From Sacculina carcini (lineage: Eukaryota; Arthropoda; Thecostraca; Sacculinidae): 64,000 nucleotides of DNA. A program made the position numbers and the translations under genes. The DNA lies in the NCBI GenBank assembly GCA_916048095.2, contig OU696582.1, positions 118,501 to 182,500 of the forward strand. Direction: 5' to 3'. This document shows positions 1-11,159 of this stretch, one piece after another; the stretch's first letter is position 1, and each line of letters opens with the position of its first letter. The notes under the pieces were generated by a model that was not told the DNA's origin, made no database searches, and was given only the letters and a program-made list of their open reading frames with translations.

Positions 1-39
1 ATAAACACACAATCACATATACTTGCACATAGATAAGCA

Positions 40-478
40 TCACGCTACACTGGAGTATTGTTTGGCCAGTAAATGTTTTCTGAACTCATTTATGAATTTG
101 GTAAAGCTTCCTTCTATAAGAAGTTGTTTTATCTCTGACGGCAGACCGTTGAATATTTTTGGTACGTCGTATATAATACTGTTCTTGTATATTTGTGTTC
201 TATATGACGGTACTTCCAGATATATGTTGTTTCATCTTGTCAGTCTTTCTCTGTTCAGCAATTGAAAAGGTGATCCACACCGTATTTTTTTATGTATCAG
301 CAATACTGCGAAGTATTGGCGTATGGAGTTAATGTTCAGTATGTTTTTGTTGTGATAAACTTGTTCCGTTGATTGGTATTTTTTCATGAAGTAAATGCAC
401 CGCAGGAACCTGTTTTGTGCCATTTGTATAGTTTTGAGAAAACTTGGCTAAGTGCTCGTCCATATTGATACGAAGTAT
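40..478 (-). mobile_element. LINE family B fragment: C-terminal part of reverse-transcriptase ORF (interrupted)
   Basis: Minus-strand translation gives the usual tail of a non-LTR reverse-transcriptase ORF: a YxxxxWxST segment, then MAQNRFLRCIYFMKK (the common 'QNR-xLR' motif after the thumb), and, after frame changes near 230-265, 'FNGLPSEIK' and 'FTKFINEFRKHLLAKQYSS' ending at a TGA at 40-42. An in-frame stop near 455 and frameshifts show it is dead. The upstream part of the same ORF lies at 2740-3045 on the same strand, so the element was split by the insertions now at 484-2256 and 2310-2648. The clade is not certain (Jockey/CR1-like). Confidence 0.7.
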
Positions 479-483
479 GTTAT

Positions 484-2256
484 ATGTATGGTGTTTTCTT
501 GTCAGACAAACATGCTATTGTTCGACCCATTATAAAAAAACCTACTCTTGATCCCACTGCTCTCACCAATTACCGTCCTATATCTCTCCTCAGTCTTCCC
601 TCCAAACTCCTTGAATCCGCTATTTCATTGCAACTCTCTCCTTACATCTCCAAATTCCTTGACCCGTGTCAATCTGATTTCCGCTCTGCTCACTCTACTG
701 AATCTGTACTTATTTCCTTGTGTAATGACACCCTTTCACACTTCTCCTACCGTCAATCTGTCCTCTTGGTATTACTTGATCTGTCCTCGGCTTTTGATCT
801 TGTTAGTCACCCTATTATTATTCGTGATCTTTCCTGTTTGGGTCTATCTTCTTCCGCCCTTTCTCTTCTGAAATCTTACCTCACTGATCGTAGTTACTCA
901 GTTGACTTCAATTCCTCTACCTCTTATCACTTCCCTCTTCGATCTGGTGTTCCCCAAGGTTCCGTCCTTGGCCCACTATTATTTAGTCTTTATATGTCTT
1001 CTCTTTGCCCTGTTCTTTCGAAAACATTCCATTACTTTCAAAATCTATGCCGATGACATCCAATTCCTCATTCCTGTCACTCCTGATACTCCCTCCTTTC
1101 TCTCTGATATACTTTCTGAAATTTCCTCATGGGTCGCCTCTGGGCAACTGTACTTGAATACTTCTAAGTCTAAGTTCATCGTCTTCCATCCACCTCGTAT
1201 TTCACCTCCTCTTCTCCCATTTCCTATCTCAACTGCTGTTCGCAATCTCGGCTCTATCTTTGTCTCTTCGCTCTCCTGCTTTGACAATATCGTTTCTGTC
1301 ACTCGCACTTGTCGTCTTATTCTGCGCTCTCTCTTCCCTATACGTCCCTATCTTGATAAAAATTCAACCATCACTCTTGTTCATACTCTCATTTTCCCCA
1401 GGTTAGACTACTGCAACTCGCTTTACTTTAGTGCTCCTCGTTCTCATCTCTCAATCCTTCAGCGTGTGATCAACCAATCTTGTCGATTTGTCTTTCATCC
1501 TACCTTTTCTCGCCACACGTCTCACCTACTTTTTCAACTCCACTGGCTTCCTATCATCCCACGAATTCATTTTCTCGTTTGCTGTCTCATTTACAAGCTT
1601 CTGCATGATCCTCACCAACCTTCTTATCTTGCTAATATTTTGTCTCCCACTGACTTACACTCTTCTCGTCGCCCTCTTCCTCTCGCTTGTCCTCGTGAAT
1701 CTAACGAATCTTCCTGGTCCTCTAAATCGTTCTTCTTTTACGCCCCTCGCTTGTATAATTCTCTTCCCTCTCATATCACCCGCGCCTCTACATTCTGGTC
1801 ATTCCGCCGTCGGCTTCGCCTGTACCTATTTGACATTTCATTTGATCCCGTCTCTCACTCTCTCTCTCTCCTTTCGCCTCTCTGTGATATTGTTTCAACA
1901 ATTTCTCCGTTTCATTATTGTTTCAATTCTCCTCGTTGTCTTATTTTTCCCTGTCTTGAGCACAGTTACTGCTTCCTTTCCTTCCTTGCTGCTATATTTA
2001 TTCTATTGTGAATGTTCTCTGTAATAATTCTCTGTCGATTTTATTGTTCGAACATACCACTTGATTTTTTGGAACTGTGCCCTTTGTGCTTGTGCTTGCT
2101 ATTTACCCATTTTGGCTGTTTTGTGACTTCTCTCTCTATCACCTGCTCATTTCTCCCATATTCTTTACAATTTTCGTTTTATCTCAATTGATGTTTTCCG
2201 TTTTTCGCGCTTGTGTTTTACCGGCGCTATAACAAATACACGTTGTTGTTGTTGTA
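484..2256 (+). mobile_element. LINE family A copy 1, 5'-truncated L2/CR1-like non-LTR retrotransposon
   Basis: Two overlapping frames read one reverse transcriptase. 484-1056 encodes SDKHAIV, NYRPISLLSLPSKLLESAI, LLDLSSAFDLVSH and GVPQGSVLGPLLF (fingers and palm). A frameshift near 1030-1050 leads into the second frame with the catalytic YADD box (KIYADDIQFLIP) and the C-terminal 'WSSKSFFFYAPRLYNSLP' block, ending near 1960. The endonuclease domain is missing. The 3' end carries the family signature GCGCTATAACAAATA at about 2227-2241 followed by a (GTT)n tail. It landed inside the minus-strand LINE B. Its last 770 bp are nearly identical to the copy at 30752-31525. Confidence 0.9.
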
Positions 2257-2309
2257 TGTGGGTAGAAGAGTGAATAGTACAGGTTCATCATTAATTCTGA
2301 AGATATATT

Positions 2310-2648
2310 GTTAAAGGTTAAAGGTTAAATGTCTAAGTGGCAGCTGCTACACGGGAAGAAGCCGAAGCTTATGAACACACAGGCGTGCCCCGTGCAGCTC
2401 GCTGCCACCGCAGAACCGACCCTCTCCACGCTATGGCGCCACAAGGACGTAAGACGTATTAGAGAGGGCCACCTCCCCAGAATGCATGGCACAACTCATG
2501 ACTGATATCTGGTACCATCATTTTCTGCTGGGTGGACAGGGCTGTGGGCTTGTAGAATTCGCCCAATGAAATTCTGCTCCGCCGGGTTTCGAACCACGGA
2601 CCTCCCGCTTGTGAGGCGGGTGTGCTAACAACTGCACCACGGAGTCCA
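2310..2648 (-). mobile_element. SINE family A copy 1 (tRNA-derived, full length)
   Basis: On the minus strand a tRNA-like head starts at about 2648 (GGACTCCGTGGTGCAG, A box), with an anticodon-like CAC (tRNA-Val-like) in a CCCGC/GCGGG stem and a B box GGTTCGAAACC near 2583-2593. A body of about 250 bp shared with the copies at 42022 and 55873 follows, then a short tail repeat of the type TTAACCTT at 2310-2330. The head is too degenerate at the acceptor end and too tightly joined to the repeat body to be a working tRNA gene. It sits inside the remains of LINE B next to LINE A copy 1. Confidence 0.85.
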
Positions 2649-2650
2649 CA

Positions 2651-2795
2651 AATGTTGTGTCTTGTGCGATAAAATATACCAGTAATTTTTGTGTGAATGT
2701 GAATGTGAAATGTGTTTAATGTGTTTAATGTGAAATGTCACAAATGTGTTTTGTGAATGTTGTGTCTTGTGCGATAAAATATACCAGTAATTTTT
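2651..2795. repeat. 40-bp direct repeat flanking 65 bp of (AATGTG)-rich DNA
   Basis: The 40-bp segment beginning AATGTTGTGTCTTGTGCG occurs at 2651-2690 and again at 2756-2795, 105 bp apart. The second copy is the LINE B coding sequence (minus strand) and the first abuts the SINE head. This looks like a local duplication made when the SINE inserted; it is far longer than a normal target-site duplication. Confidence 0.8.
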
Positions 2796-3045
2796 TAGAG
2801 TTTGCTGCCCACTTCCTCAATTTGATGTCTCCAATTTAAATTTTCGTCGATGTATAATCCAAGGAATTTGGTTTGTTTTACCATAGATATAGGTCCTCCG
2901 TTGATAGATATTGCTGGAAAGTCAAATTGAAGTGATCTGTTCTTGAATAAAACACATTTTGTTTTACTGGTGTATATTTTTAACTTATTGTCTTGTACCC
3001 ATCTATTGATTTTTTCCAATTCCTCAGTTAAAGTGTTTGTTTGTT
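2740..3045 (-). mobile_element. LINE family B fragment: palm/thumb part of reverse-transcriptase ORF
   Basis: Minus-strand translation reads TLTEELEKINRWVQDNKL, then YTSKTKCVLF and KFLGLYIDENLNWRHQIEEV, the conserved block just after the RT active site (W..DNKL..N..KTK..LF; FLG..ID..L.W). After a stop at about 2795 the frame continues as KITGIFYRTRHN, typical of the next RT segment. The catalytic YxDD lies further upstream and has been replaced by a (TG)n stretch at 3050 and beyond. It continues in 40-478. Confidence 0.75.
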
Positions 3046-3049
3046 GTTT

Positions 3050-3290
3050 GTTTGTTTGCAGTTTGTCCAGTGAGTCATCTCCAGTGAGTCCAGTGTGTGC
3101 ATGTGTGCGTGTGTATGTGTGTCATTGTACTATTTGCCTGTATCGACGTGTTTATGTTAGCATGCCAATGCATTGTAAATCGCCGTCAAGCATTGTGTGT
3201 GTATATGTGTGTTTGTGTTTGTTTGTGTGTCTGTGTGTTTGTGTTTGTGTTGGTGAGACACACACACACACACAGACATACACACTGATC
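3050..3290. repeat. (TG)n/(TTTG)n low-complexity tract
   Basis: Imperfect TG and TTTG repeats with a short CA run at 3257-3275. The reading frames across it are a by-product of the repeat. Confidence 0.8.
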
Positions 3291-3317
3291 GTTGTAAATC
3301 TTGTTTTGTGTTTGTAG

Positions 3318-3470
3318 GGGTCACTGTTTCCAATGAAATTCAGGTACACATGGACAGATATATGACAGGGTTTGATTTGAACACTAGTCTGATTGTGCCA
3401 CGAGAACTCAGCTGGGATGGACAATATAATATCTGTCTCTCTTACACATTATACGCCAGGAAATTGAACG
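3318..3470 (+). other. Possible orphan internal exon, unidentified protein
   Basis: A 153-bp stretch is bounded by an acceptor-like TTTGTAG before 3318 and a donor-like G|GTATAT at 3470/3471. Read from 3320 it is open and has ordinary protein composition, with segments such as HMDRYMTGFDLN and ELSWDGQYNICLSYT. Downstream, other coding-like pieces with stops occur (3542-3620 reading ITPAHLEELGIKKNIKFP; 3660-3840 reading MLDELFGRMDDTYAILEANIK then a stop). Together they could be remnants of a decayed or retroposed gene. I do not recognise the protein and see no start or end. Confidence 0.25.
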
Positions 3471-3479
3471 GTATATTTC

Positions 3480-4690
3480 CTATTTAGATATCATTTGTAA
3501 TTCTTCATTTGAGTTTGAGTTTCCTGGTCCTGACTGAACACATGATGCAATCACAATCCCATCACTCCTGCTCATCTGGAAGAGTTGGGCATAAAGAAGA
3601 ACATCAAGTTCCCAACAGTCCAGACATATCACACTTGAGATAATCCGATGAAACTTTGCTGCTCGGAAGATCAGCTTTCTGAGAGCCAGAGTGAGGTATC
3701 TTTCTTCATATCCATGCTAGACGAATTATTTGGCCGAATGGATGATACTTATGCTATCCTTGAGGCAAATATCAAGTGACATAAGGCTTATAAATCAGCC
3801 GAAATTTTACAGAGAATTGAGTTATCAAGACAAGCTTGAGTACAAGCTGCACATCATGCATAATGAAGCCGCCGTTTGAAATCAAATCATTTCTCACCTT
3901 TTCATTATATATTTTACTCAGCTTATATTCCAACTCATTCTCTAATTACATTGTTTTTGTGTATGGCATAGCTAAAACTCAACTGATGATTAAAACAAAG
4001 TAGAAAAAAACTAAAAACAATTTCTCGAGGTAATAATTGTTATTAATTCTAAATCTCACTGATCCTAAATGCGAGTGAAAATCAAAAAGTTAATAAAAAT
4101 ATCGAATATATTACAGTATTTATACTAGTGCATATATACGCTGTCATTCCCGCTCGTGAAATCCTACTTGTGAATCGTAATGAGTAGAGTTGGGAATTTT
4201 ATGAGATAATTTTTGGCGTTTTATGTTTTTACTAGCGACAAGTTCAGCACTTCGTGCGGTTATGGTCGCTAGTAGATCCGCACTACGTGCGTCTCGTAGC
4301 TTCGTTTGTAGTATTGTAAGTGATGCGGTCGCCTTGAGTTTTGTCTGGGATAGCAATGCAAATATGATGATAATGCACTTGAAGCAAACGTCAAGGCCAA
4401 TGCAAACAAATGGTGTCATGGTTATGGCATGTCAATGGTTCTGGTATGTTTAACCAGCCTGCGACAGAATCGCCGTCTGATCATCAAAATGTTGCACAAT
4501 CCGTGTGCACGACATTATATAAGTTCGCATCGCACATACAGACGCACACGCATACAAACACTGGCTGCACACGTGTTCGTTCATAGAATTTCGGCACACG
4601 GACACACATACCAATACAAAATGCAAAACGGTATCGTGTGTGCAATTCCTGGGAAGAATTGCAAAATTATGCAAGAACAGTTCGCAGAAA
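3480..4690. other. No intact gene seen
   Basis: Apart from the broken coding-like remnants at 3542-3840, this stretch is AT-rich with stops in all frames. Short open frames at 4144-4453 on both strands have no recognisable motif. Confidence 0.5.
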
Positions 4691-4696
4691 AGATTT

Positions 4697-5482
4697 GGTG
4701 GTAATCTGGCAGGGAAGTTTCTAGCAATCGCTCAACTGAATGACAAAAGTGTGTAGAATAAAGGTAAAAAACAAACACCAATAGAAAAATATATGATAAT
4801 TACAATTACAATATTGGTAAGCTACACATATACACTTGAAAAACGCTTCTGGAACACGCACATGCACGACGATGTACTTAATTAAACACTCCGTTTTACT
4901 ACGCACTCTGCACGCCACTGTGCATTTGCAAACGCTCGCTTCAATGCACGTGAGTCATGGTATATCGACACAAAGACACACACACCAATATATACATCAG
5001 TGTGCCGTTCTGTACACTGTGTATGTATGTGTGTGTGTGTGTACGTGTACCTGTATGTGTATGTGTGTGTGTGTGTGCATCTATGTCAGTGTGTATGTGT
5101 GTGTGTGTGTGCATGTATGTCAGTGTGTATGTGAGTGTGTGTGTGCCTGAGGTGGCAATCTCGCATGGGCGTTTCTAGCAATCGCTCAACTGATTGGCGC
5201 AGTGTGTAGAATAATGGTGAAAAACAAACACCAGTAGAAAAATAAATGTTAATTACAATTACAATATTGGTAAGCTACACATATCCACTCGAAAAACGCC
5301 TGTGGAACACGCACATGCACGACAATGTACTTATTTAAACACTCTGTTTTACTACGCACTCTGCACGCCACTGGGCATTTGCAAACGCTCGCTGCAAACG
5401 CTCGCTGCAATGCACGTGAGTCATGGCATATCGACACACAGACACACACACCAATATATACACCAATGTGCCGTTCTGCACA
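4697..5482 (+). repeat. Tandem duplication of an approximately 300-bp segment (offset 454 bp)
   Basis: The block starting GTTTCTAGCAATCGCTCAAC at 4717 recurs at 5171 with about 90% identity through the segments ACAATATTGGTAAGCTACAC, CACGCACATGCACGAC and GAGTCATGG, ending near 5019 and 5482. A variable (TG)n array (5020-5145) separates the copies. The second copy has an extra internal GCAAACGCTCGCT duplication. No coding function is apparent. Confidence 0.85.
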
Positions 5483-5489
5483 CACACTC

Positions 5490-6955
5490 ACACATGTACG
5501 TTGAGCTTTATTATTATAGATTATGCGACGAAAAATGCCAAAATATGCTATTTAATTTTCATAAATGTGAATTTTGAACTCTTTCTTAAGCTTTTTGCAT
5601 TTTAAGCATGTTTCCACCGACATTCCATTGGGGAGCCACTCTCAGGGAGGCGAAATGTTCGTAGTCAGTAGCAAAAGTTTCACCTTGATTGAGCCTCTCT
5701 GATCCGATAATGCTGGAGTGCAGTGGCGGCGCCAGGATTATTCTGGTGAGGGGAGTTGAGGGGGGCTAAGGAAATATATGTGTGGCTATGCGAAACATGA
5801 GAAACCGCACTCGAAATGTTCATGTAAGAGGTGCCACTGTAGGAGTGTAATTTTGGACTTTTGCTCCAAGGCGATAATCCCATGATTCGATTCTGCATGC
5901 ATAGTTGATATGATGCTTTTCGAGTGAGCAGCTGATTTGTTGTGTTGATCGAGCTGCGACTTGTGACCAGCGGACACGTTTTACTCACATGCAACTCAAA
6001 ACATTCTCTTCCCATCAGACATGTTATTCTGGGAAAATTCGACTTCACGTTGAATTCATTAAACCCTTTGAGCGTGACGATACAGTACAGACAGACGCCA
6101 TTTGAGGAATTTGTGTTGAATAATTTTCGAAAATGTAAATATGAAGTACATGTATGATCCTACCTTCCCAAAACGCCAATGACACGTTTACCTAGCTTGA
6201 AGCGATTGAATCACACCAAATAGACGACACCCACAACTCATATGGTAGTTGACTAGGAGTGTAACACCGTGCTACGATCTTGGTGTCCAGACTTGAGAAG
6301 CTATCAGGAACGTTGCTATATTTTCATCGTAAATGTTGCTGGCGTTAGATTAAACCTATGTACAGTATTCGAGTGTATCATAACATGTTGAATCCGTTAT
6401 CTATGTAATTACAATTATTAACAAGATAGATTAATTAAAAGCAAAGCCTATATAATTATATATTTAGACAACATTTTTCTGTGAAAACGGCATTTCATGT
6501 TCTTTTCGCAAAAAACGTCTTTTTATGTGAAAAAAAATGTTTCTATGTAATCACATAAACCTCCCAGCTCTAGTAATGAGTGAACATTTCACGTGCAAAA
6601 CCTACTGACCCGCCGCCAGTAGATGTTTGTCTTTCTTAAAAGCTTGCACTAGAGTAGAACACGCAACACCACTTTCTCCCTGCCGTCATATTGAGCCACA
6701 ACCAATCAATAATCAGCGGGTCGATGGAGAGCCAATTGTGACAGAATCAGTGTCGCGCCACTTTACGCCGCAAAAGTCAGTCGTGTACAAATTCGACGCA
6801 CGCGCATCCATTTCCGGTCGAAATTGCGCCACAAATGGACACGCGCGTGTTTTTTGCCTCCGAGATCCAGCAAACATCAAATACATTGATTCTACAAACT
6901 TACTTCTGCATCTCACATCTTACATCAAACATCTTCCTACGTCTTCCATCAACTT
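5490..6955. other. No gene seen
   Basis: Stops are frequent in all frames; no domain, RNA gene or long repeat is recognised. A CAGTGGCGGCGCCAGG at 5721 resembles the end of a hAT-type element, but no partner terminus was found. Confidence 0.5.
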
Positions 6956-6958
6956 ATT

Positions 6959-6959
<1 letters not shown>

Positions 6960-7026
<67 letters not shown>

Positions 7027-7084
7027 GTGTGTGTGTGTGTGTGTATGTGTGTGTGTGTGTGTGTGTTTGTGTGCGTGTGTGTTA
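6960..7084 (+). repeat. (TG)n microsatellite, about 120 bp
   Basis: Nearly uninterrupted TG dinucleotides, with occasional TTG, TATG and GCG interruptions in the right half. Confidence 0.98.
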
Positions 7085-7424
7085 TATACTGGCCAACTTC
7101 TGCAGATAACATCACCTCCATAAAGATATTTCTTAACAGAAGGATCGCTTAGTTCAGAAGCAATCAAATCTAGTTCCGCTATATCAAATCAAAATCAAAT
7201 TTTTAACTTGTTAAAATTTATCAAGTTCAAATATTCTTGTTTTTCTGAAATATCTACAGCTCCTTCTGTTAGAAATCATAAGCCGTTTTTGAATAATTTT
7301 CGTTCTTGTTTCTATTTGTATTATCATCCATTTATCGTTCACCTGTTTGTATTAGCTATCATTCATCTTCCATATTCCTTCTATTCGTTTGAGTTTCCAT
7401 CTTTTTGCACTGTTTTGCGAGAGT

Positions 7425-7890
7425 TAGATGAACAAACTCGGGTCATACAAGTTATTCATGTATTTCATGTTATACATGCTATGCATGCGTTTCATGTTAT
7501 ACTTGTTATTCAAGTATTTCATGATGTACATGTTATTCATGTATTTCATGCTATACAGGCTGATCGTGTATTTCATGCCTTCCATGTATTTCATGTTATA
7601 CATGCTATTCATGTATTTCATGTTATACATGGTACTCATGTATTTCATGTTATACATGCTATGCATGCGTTTCATGTTATACTTGTTATTCATGTATTTC
7701 ATGTTGTACATGTTATTCATGTATTTCATGCTATACAGGCTGATCGTGTATTTCATGCCTTCCATGTATTTCATGTTATACATATTATTCATGTATTTCA
7801 TGTTATACATATTATTCATGTATTTCATGTTATACATGTTATTCATGTTATTCATGTATTTCATGTTATACATGCTATTCATGAATGGAC
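7425..7890. repeat. 9-bp CATG minisatellite with 180-bp higher-order repeat
   Basis: The sequence is built from 9-mers of the type TATTTCATG or TTATACATG, so CATG recurs every nine bases. A run of 20 such units (180 bp) is itself duplicated: the block at 7461 recurs at 7641 including the odd unit GCTGATCGTG. Since 9 is a multiple of 3, frames stay open on both strands (a His-x-x repeat on plus, an MYNMKYM repeat on minus). That is a repeat artefact, not evidence for protein. Confidence 0.9.
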
Positions 7891-7899
7891 CGAGTGTTG

Positions 7900-8284
7900 C
7901 AGAGGCCCATGTATGGTTGTTTATTTAATAATAATGTTATTTATTGTTGGTTGTTTCTCATTGAATCATATTTATTGTTCTTGATTGTTATTTATTACTT
8001 ACTTATTAATATTTATTCTTATTTATTGATGGTTGTCGTTTATTGAATCACATATATATTGTTGATTGTTGTTATTTATTGAGGAACGTGGGCGGAGTGA
8101 CATTATGAAGTGTTATCGGATGATGGTTTATTATTTATTGTTATATATTTACTATTTTCCTTTCAAACTCTCTTTCTAGACTTTTTTCTTTTCGAACTCT
8201 CTTTCTCTCTGAATCCACCTTAGGGTGCCACCTTAGGGTGGTAATAGTGCTTTCACTCTTCCCATGCTACTGGATTTGTCTGTA

Positions 8285-8315
<31 letters not shown>

Positions 8316-9590
8316 TTCAACTTTAAAAAGCCATTTCCAGTATTTTTGGAGTGCACATCATAATAATGTTTTAATCATTGAATAATGGAAAAATCAATAA
8401 ATGAATTATTGTGACATTTTCTCAAAAACATGCATATATCTTCTGATTTTGATGTTTTGCCCTGCGGTGGCAGAAAGTCATAGGGAACATAATCTCATGT
8501 TGAATTGTTGAACTCAACGTATTAATAGGCATTTTAGTCTCAAAGCCGTACTTTGAAATTATTATCTGCAGCAAAATGTCAAATTCACTCAGAAACCAGG
8601 CGCATCGCTCCTATGATAATCATAGCAATTATCATTACGTCATAACAAGCCTTCCATACGCATAATTGTGTATGTGTATGTATGTGTGTGTGTATGTATG
8701 TGTGTGTGTGTGTTTGTGTGCAAGTATATACAAACACACAGACACGTAGAGACGTGCGAATTGGAATTGTTGATGTTCTCAGACTAGATTGACGCGCAGT
8801 TCTGGCAGATCAGAGCTGATTGCAATTGACACATGAATTACGCGCGACAAACACGTGCAATGTTGACAACACATCTCTCAGCGCCTGATTATCTCGACCA
8901 TCTTCGGCTGAATTTAATGTGAGAGTGTAGAATATTGGCAATGTTATATGAAATCTAAGTTGTGTTAATGTATCAATGTATTTATGTGTTAATGTGTCAA
9001 TGTATTAATTAAAAAATAATTACGCATTATTGTATTAATTTATAATTGTTTAATTATAATATTATTTGAAAAAGCAGTTAATACAGAGATATTGTGTAAT
9101 TGTGTGAGTGTGATATCAATGTGCATGATATATTAAAATATTTCAAGTTGTAATTCGGCTAGTAGTTTTATAATTCGATCGCAATACGAGATTGTCACAT
9201 ATCTGTCAATAATTGTCTCGAACAATAGCCTCCATTATTTAATTTATCTTGTCGTGTTCCGTGCCGTATCTACAGCGAATCTCCATTATGTCGCATTTGG
9301 ACGTCAATAATTCGATATTTTCTCGTGATTGGAGAGGTGGAGGTGCCTCAAGTGAAACATCTCGTGCCTCTACTGCATCAGCACTTACATTTCCTCGAAT
9401 GGTTTTATTGGTTGTATTGATTTACGAATTTGCTGAATAACAAAGACTCACTATCTACGATACGTCAAATACGATTTACCGTATAATACCGATTTACCGT
9501 ATACCGTACTCGTATTACCCAATATCCACCAAACGCAAATCCCAGGTGAAAATAACCAATTATTACCATATCACAGGTAAAATTACCAGA
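7900..9590. other. AT-rich DNA without a recognised gene
   Basis: Contains (TTATTTAT)-rich DNA (7920-8090), an (AAT)n run at 8289-8313, a (TG)n run at 8665-8725 and AT-rich DNA around 8940-9140. Nothing coding is supported. Confidence 0.6.
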
Positions 9591-9596
9591 TGCTTT

Positions 9597-9610
9597 GTGT
9601 GTGCTTGTGT

Positions 9611-9651
<41 letters not shown>

Positions 9652-9677
9652 TGTGTGAGTGTGAGTGTGAGTGTGTG

Positions 9678-9709
<32 letters not shown>

Positions 9710-10090
9710 GGTGTATGTGTGTGTGTGTGTGAGTATGTGTGTGTGCGTGTTTGTGTGTGAGTGTGAGTGTGTGTGTGTGCGTGTGCGCATGAGAGACAGT
9801 GTATTGTTATCGAGCGGAAGAGCGCACGTGCAAACACACTAATTAACAGCTGAGGTGTACTGCCCCACCGGAAATGCATGTGGTCTCTATAAGCCTGTGT
9901 GTCAGATTGTCTGTGTGCGTGTGCGCACATACATTTATCAAAATTTGGGCATACATTTGTGTGTATGTGTATGTGTGTGTGCGTGTGTGTGTATGTGTGC
10001 GTGTGTTACTCCAAGATTGTCAACTCACTAGTACGAGCTTAAAATTAATTACGCATGCAAATTTGCCCCGAATAACACACACACACACAT

Positions 10091-10134
<44 letters not shown>

Positions 10135-10145
10135 ATAGACAAACA
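9597..10145. repeat. Cluster of (TG)n and (CA)n microsatellites
   Basis: (TG)n with GAGTG interruptions at 9597-9790, (TG)n at 9955-10008 and (CA)n at 10074-10145. The TG and CA arrays face each other about 65 bp apart and could form a hairpin. Confidence 0.95.
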
Positions 10146-11100
10146 CACGTTCACCGGTGATTTAATTGAATATATAATGTAATTATATCAAACAGTAGAA
10201 AAAAACACAAATAAATATATACCATGTCAGTGTAAGAAATGCAATAATAGTTTGGATGTAATAATAAAGTACAAATGGTGTGTACTATTATTTGTTAATC
10301 CAAGGTGCAGGTGGTCTTGTGAGGAAAAATTCATAGCATTTGTTAAATAGCTTGATATTTTCATAATTGCATTTTACAGCCTCATCAAACGGTTTATGTC
10401 GGCCCAGTCATGAGAGAGACTCTTGAATTCCTCACGTATTGTGCACGAAACGCTCATTAAACCATGTTTTTCCCAAACACTCTGCAATACTCGACTTGAA
10501 CCTAACACCAGCCGCTGTGAAGCAGAGTAGAGAGCTGGGGTCAAAGGTCACGGGTCGTGTCAATGGCAGTGGTTAGTGGCTGCACTGCACGTGGGGGTCT
10601 CATTTACGTGATATTGCCGGTCTCCTTGTGAATGTCGTGTACTTCCAACCCCTGTAGCTTTTAGAGTTTTCTGTGAGAACCGGAGACTTAATATGCAAGT
10701 TATATGGCGACCATGAATCAGGAAACCAGCAGTAACTGACCAATACTGACTTATTCCGGTTTTATAACGGATTAAATCCAAAATGAATATATATGATTAT
10801 ACCTATGAGTATGGTTTCCATATATACAGAACAGAGAATAAAGCGGAATAAATAATAAAGAACAATGAATATAGAGGGTAAAATATGTCACATATCAAAA
10901 TTTTCGATGAAAAACATCAATTTTTGTTTAGTCGGTTTCTCATAAAGGATTTCCCAAGAGGAAACATTGAAAGTTTTTTTCGCCAACTTAAAAATAATTT
11001 ACTTAATTCATGCAATTCAATACAGACGTTAAATGCGCACTTGTGTTTTTCTGTCAATTTACCTAACCGAGGTCTATACAAATATCATAATCCCAAACTC
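10146..11100. other. No gene supported
   Basis: A 78-codon open frame at 10885-11121 has plausible composition but no recognisable motif, no splice context and no neighbour it could belong to. The rest has frequent stops. Confidence 0.4.
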
Positions 11101-11107
11101 TGTAATG

Positions 11108-11158
11108 TGACGTCAGACTAATGATGGTGATGACGTCATGCAAATGACAATGACGTCA
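11108..11158. promoter_or_regulatory. Cluster of three palindromic CRE sites with an octamer
   Basis: TGACGTCA occurs at 11108-11115, 11131-11138 and 11151-11158, spaced 23 and 20 bp apart (about two helical turns). An octamer ATGCAAAT (11138-11145) overlaps the end of the middle site. An inverted CCAAT box (ATTGG) follows near 11248. TGACGTCA is the full CREB/ATF palindrome and ATGCAAAT the POU-factor octamer. No gene starts nearby that I can identify, so the target is unknown. Confidence 0.5.
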
Positions 11159-11159
11159 C

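Noticed and set aside
2583-2648. tRNA-Val-like sequence
   Set aside because: It is the head of SINE A, shared with copies at 42022 and 55873, with an attached body and imperfect stems; not an independent tRNA gene.
5721-5760. CAGTGGCGGCGCCAGG resembling a hAT terminus
   Set aside because: No matching inverted terminus or 8-bp target duplication was found nearby; the same for 42718 and 40301.
8040-8120. Short AT-rich inverted segments as possible MITE ends
   Set aside because: No consistent terminal repeats or target duplications.
9546-9930. Long open frames of Thr-His or Cys-Val repeats
   Set aside because: They are translations of (TG/CA)n microsatellites, open on both strands; the same applies at 6960, 38069, 44045, 46409 and 57347.
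10885-11121. 78-codon plus-strand ORF
   Set aside because: No motif, no homology recognised, no splice or neighbour support.
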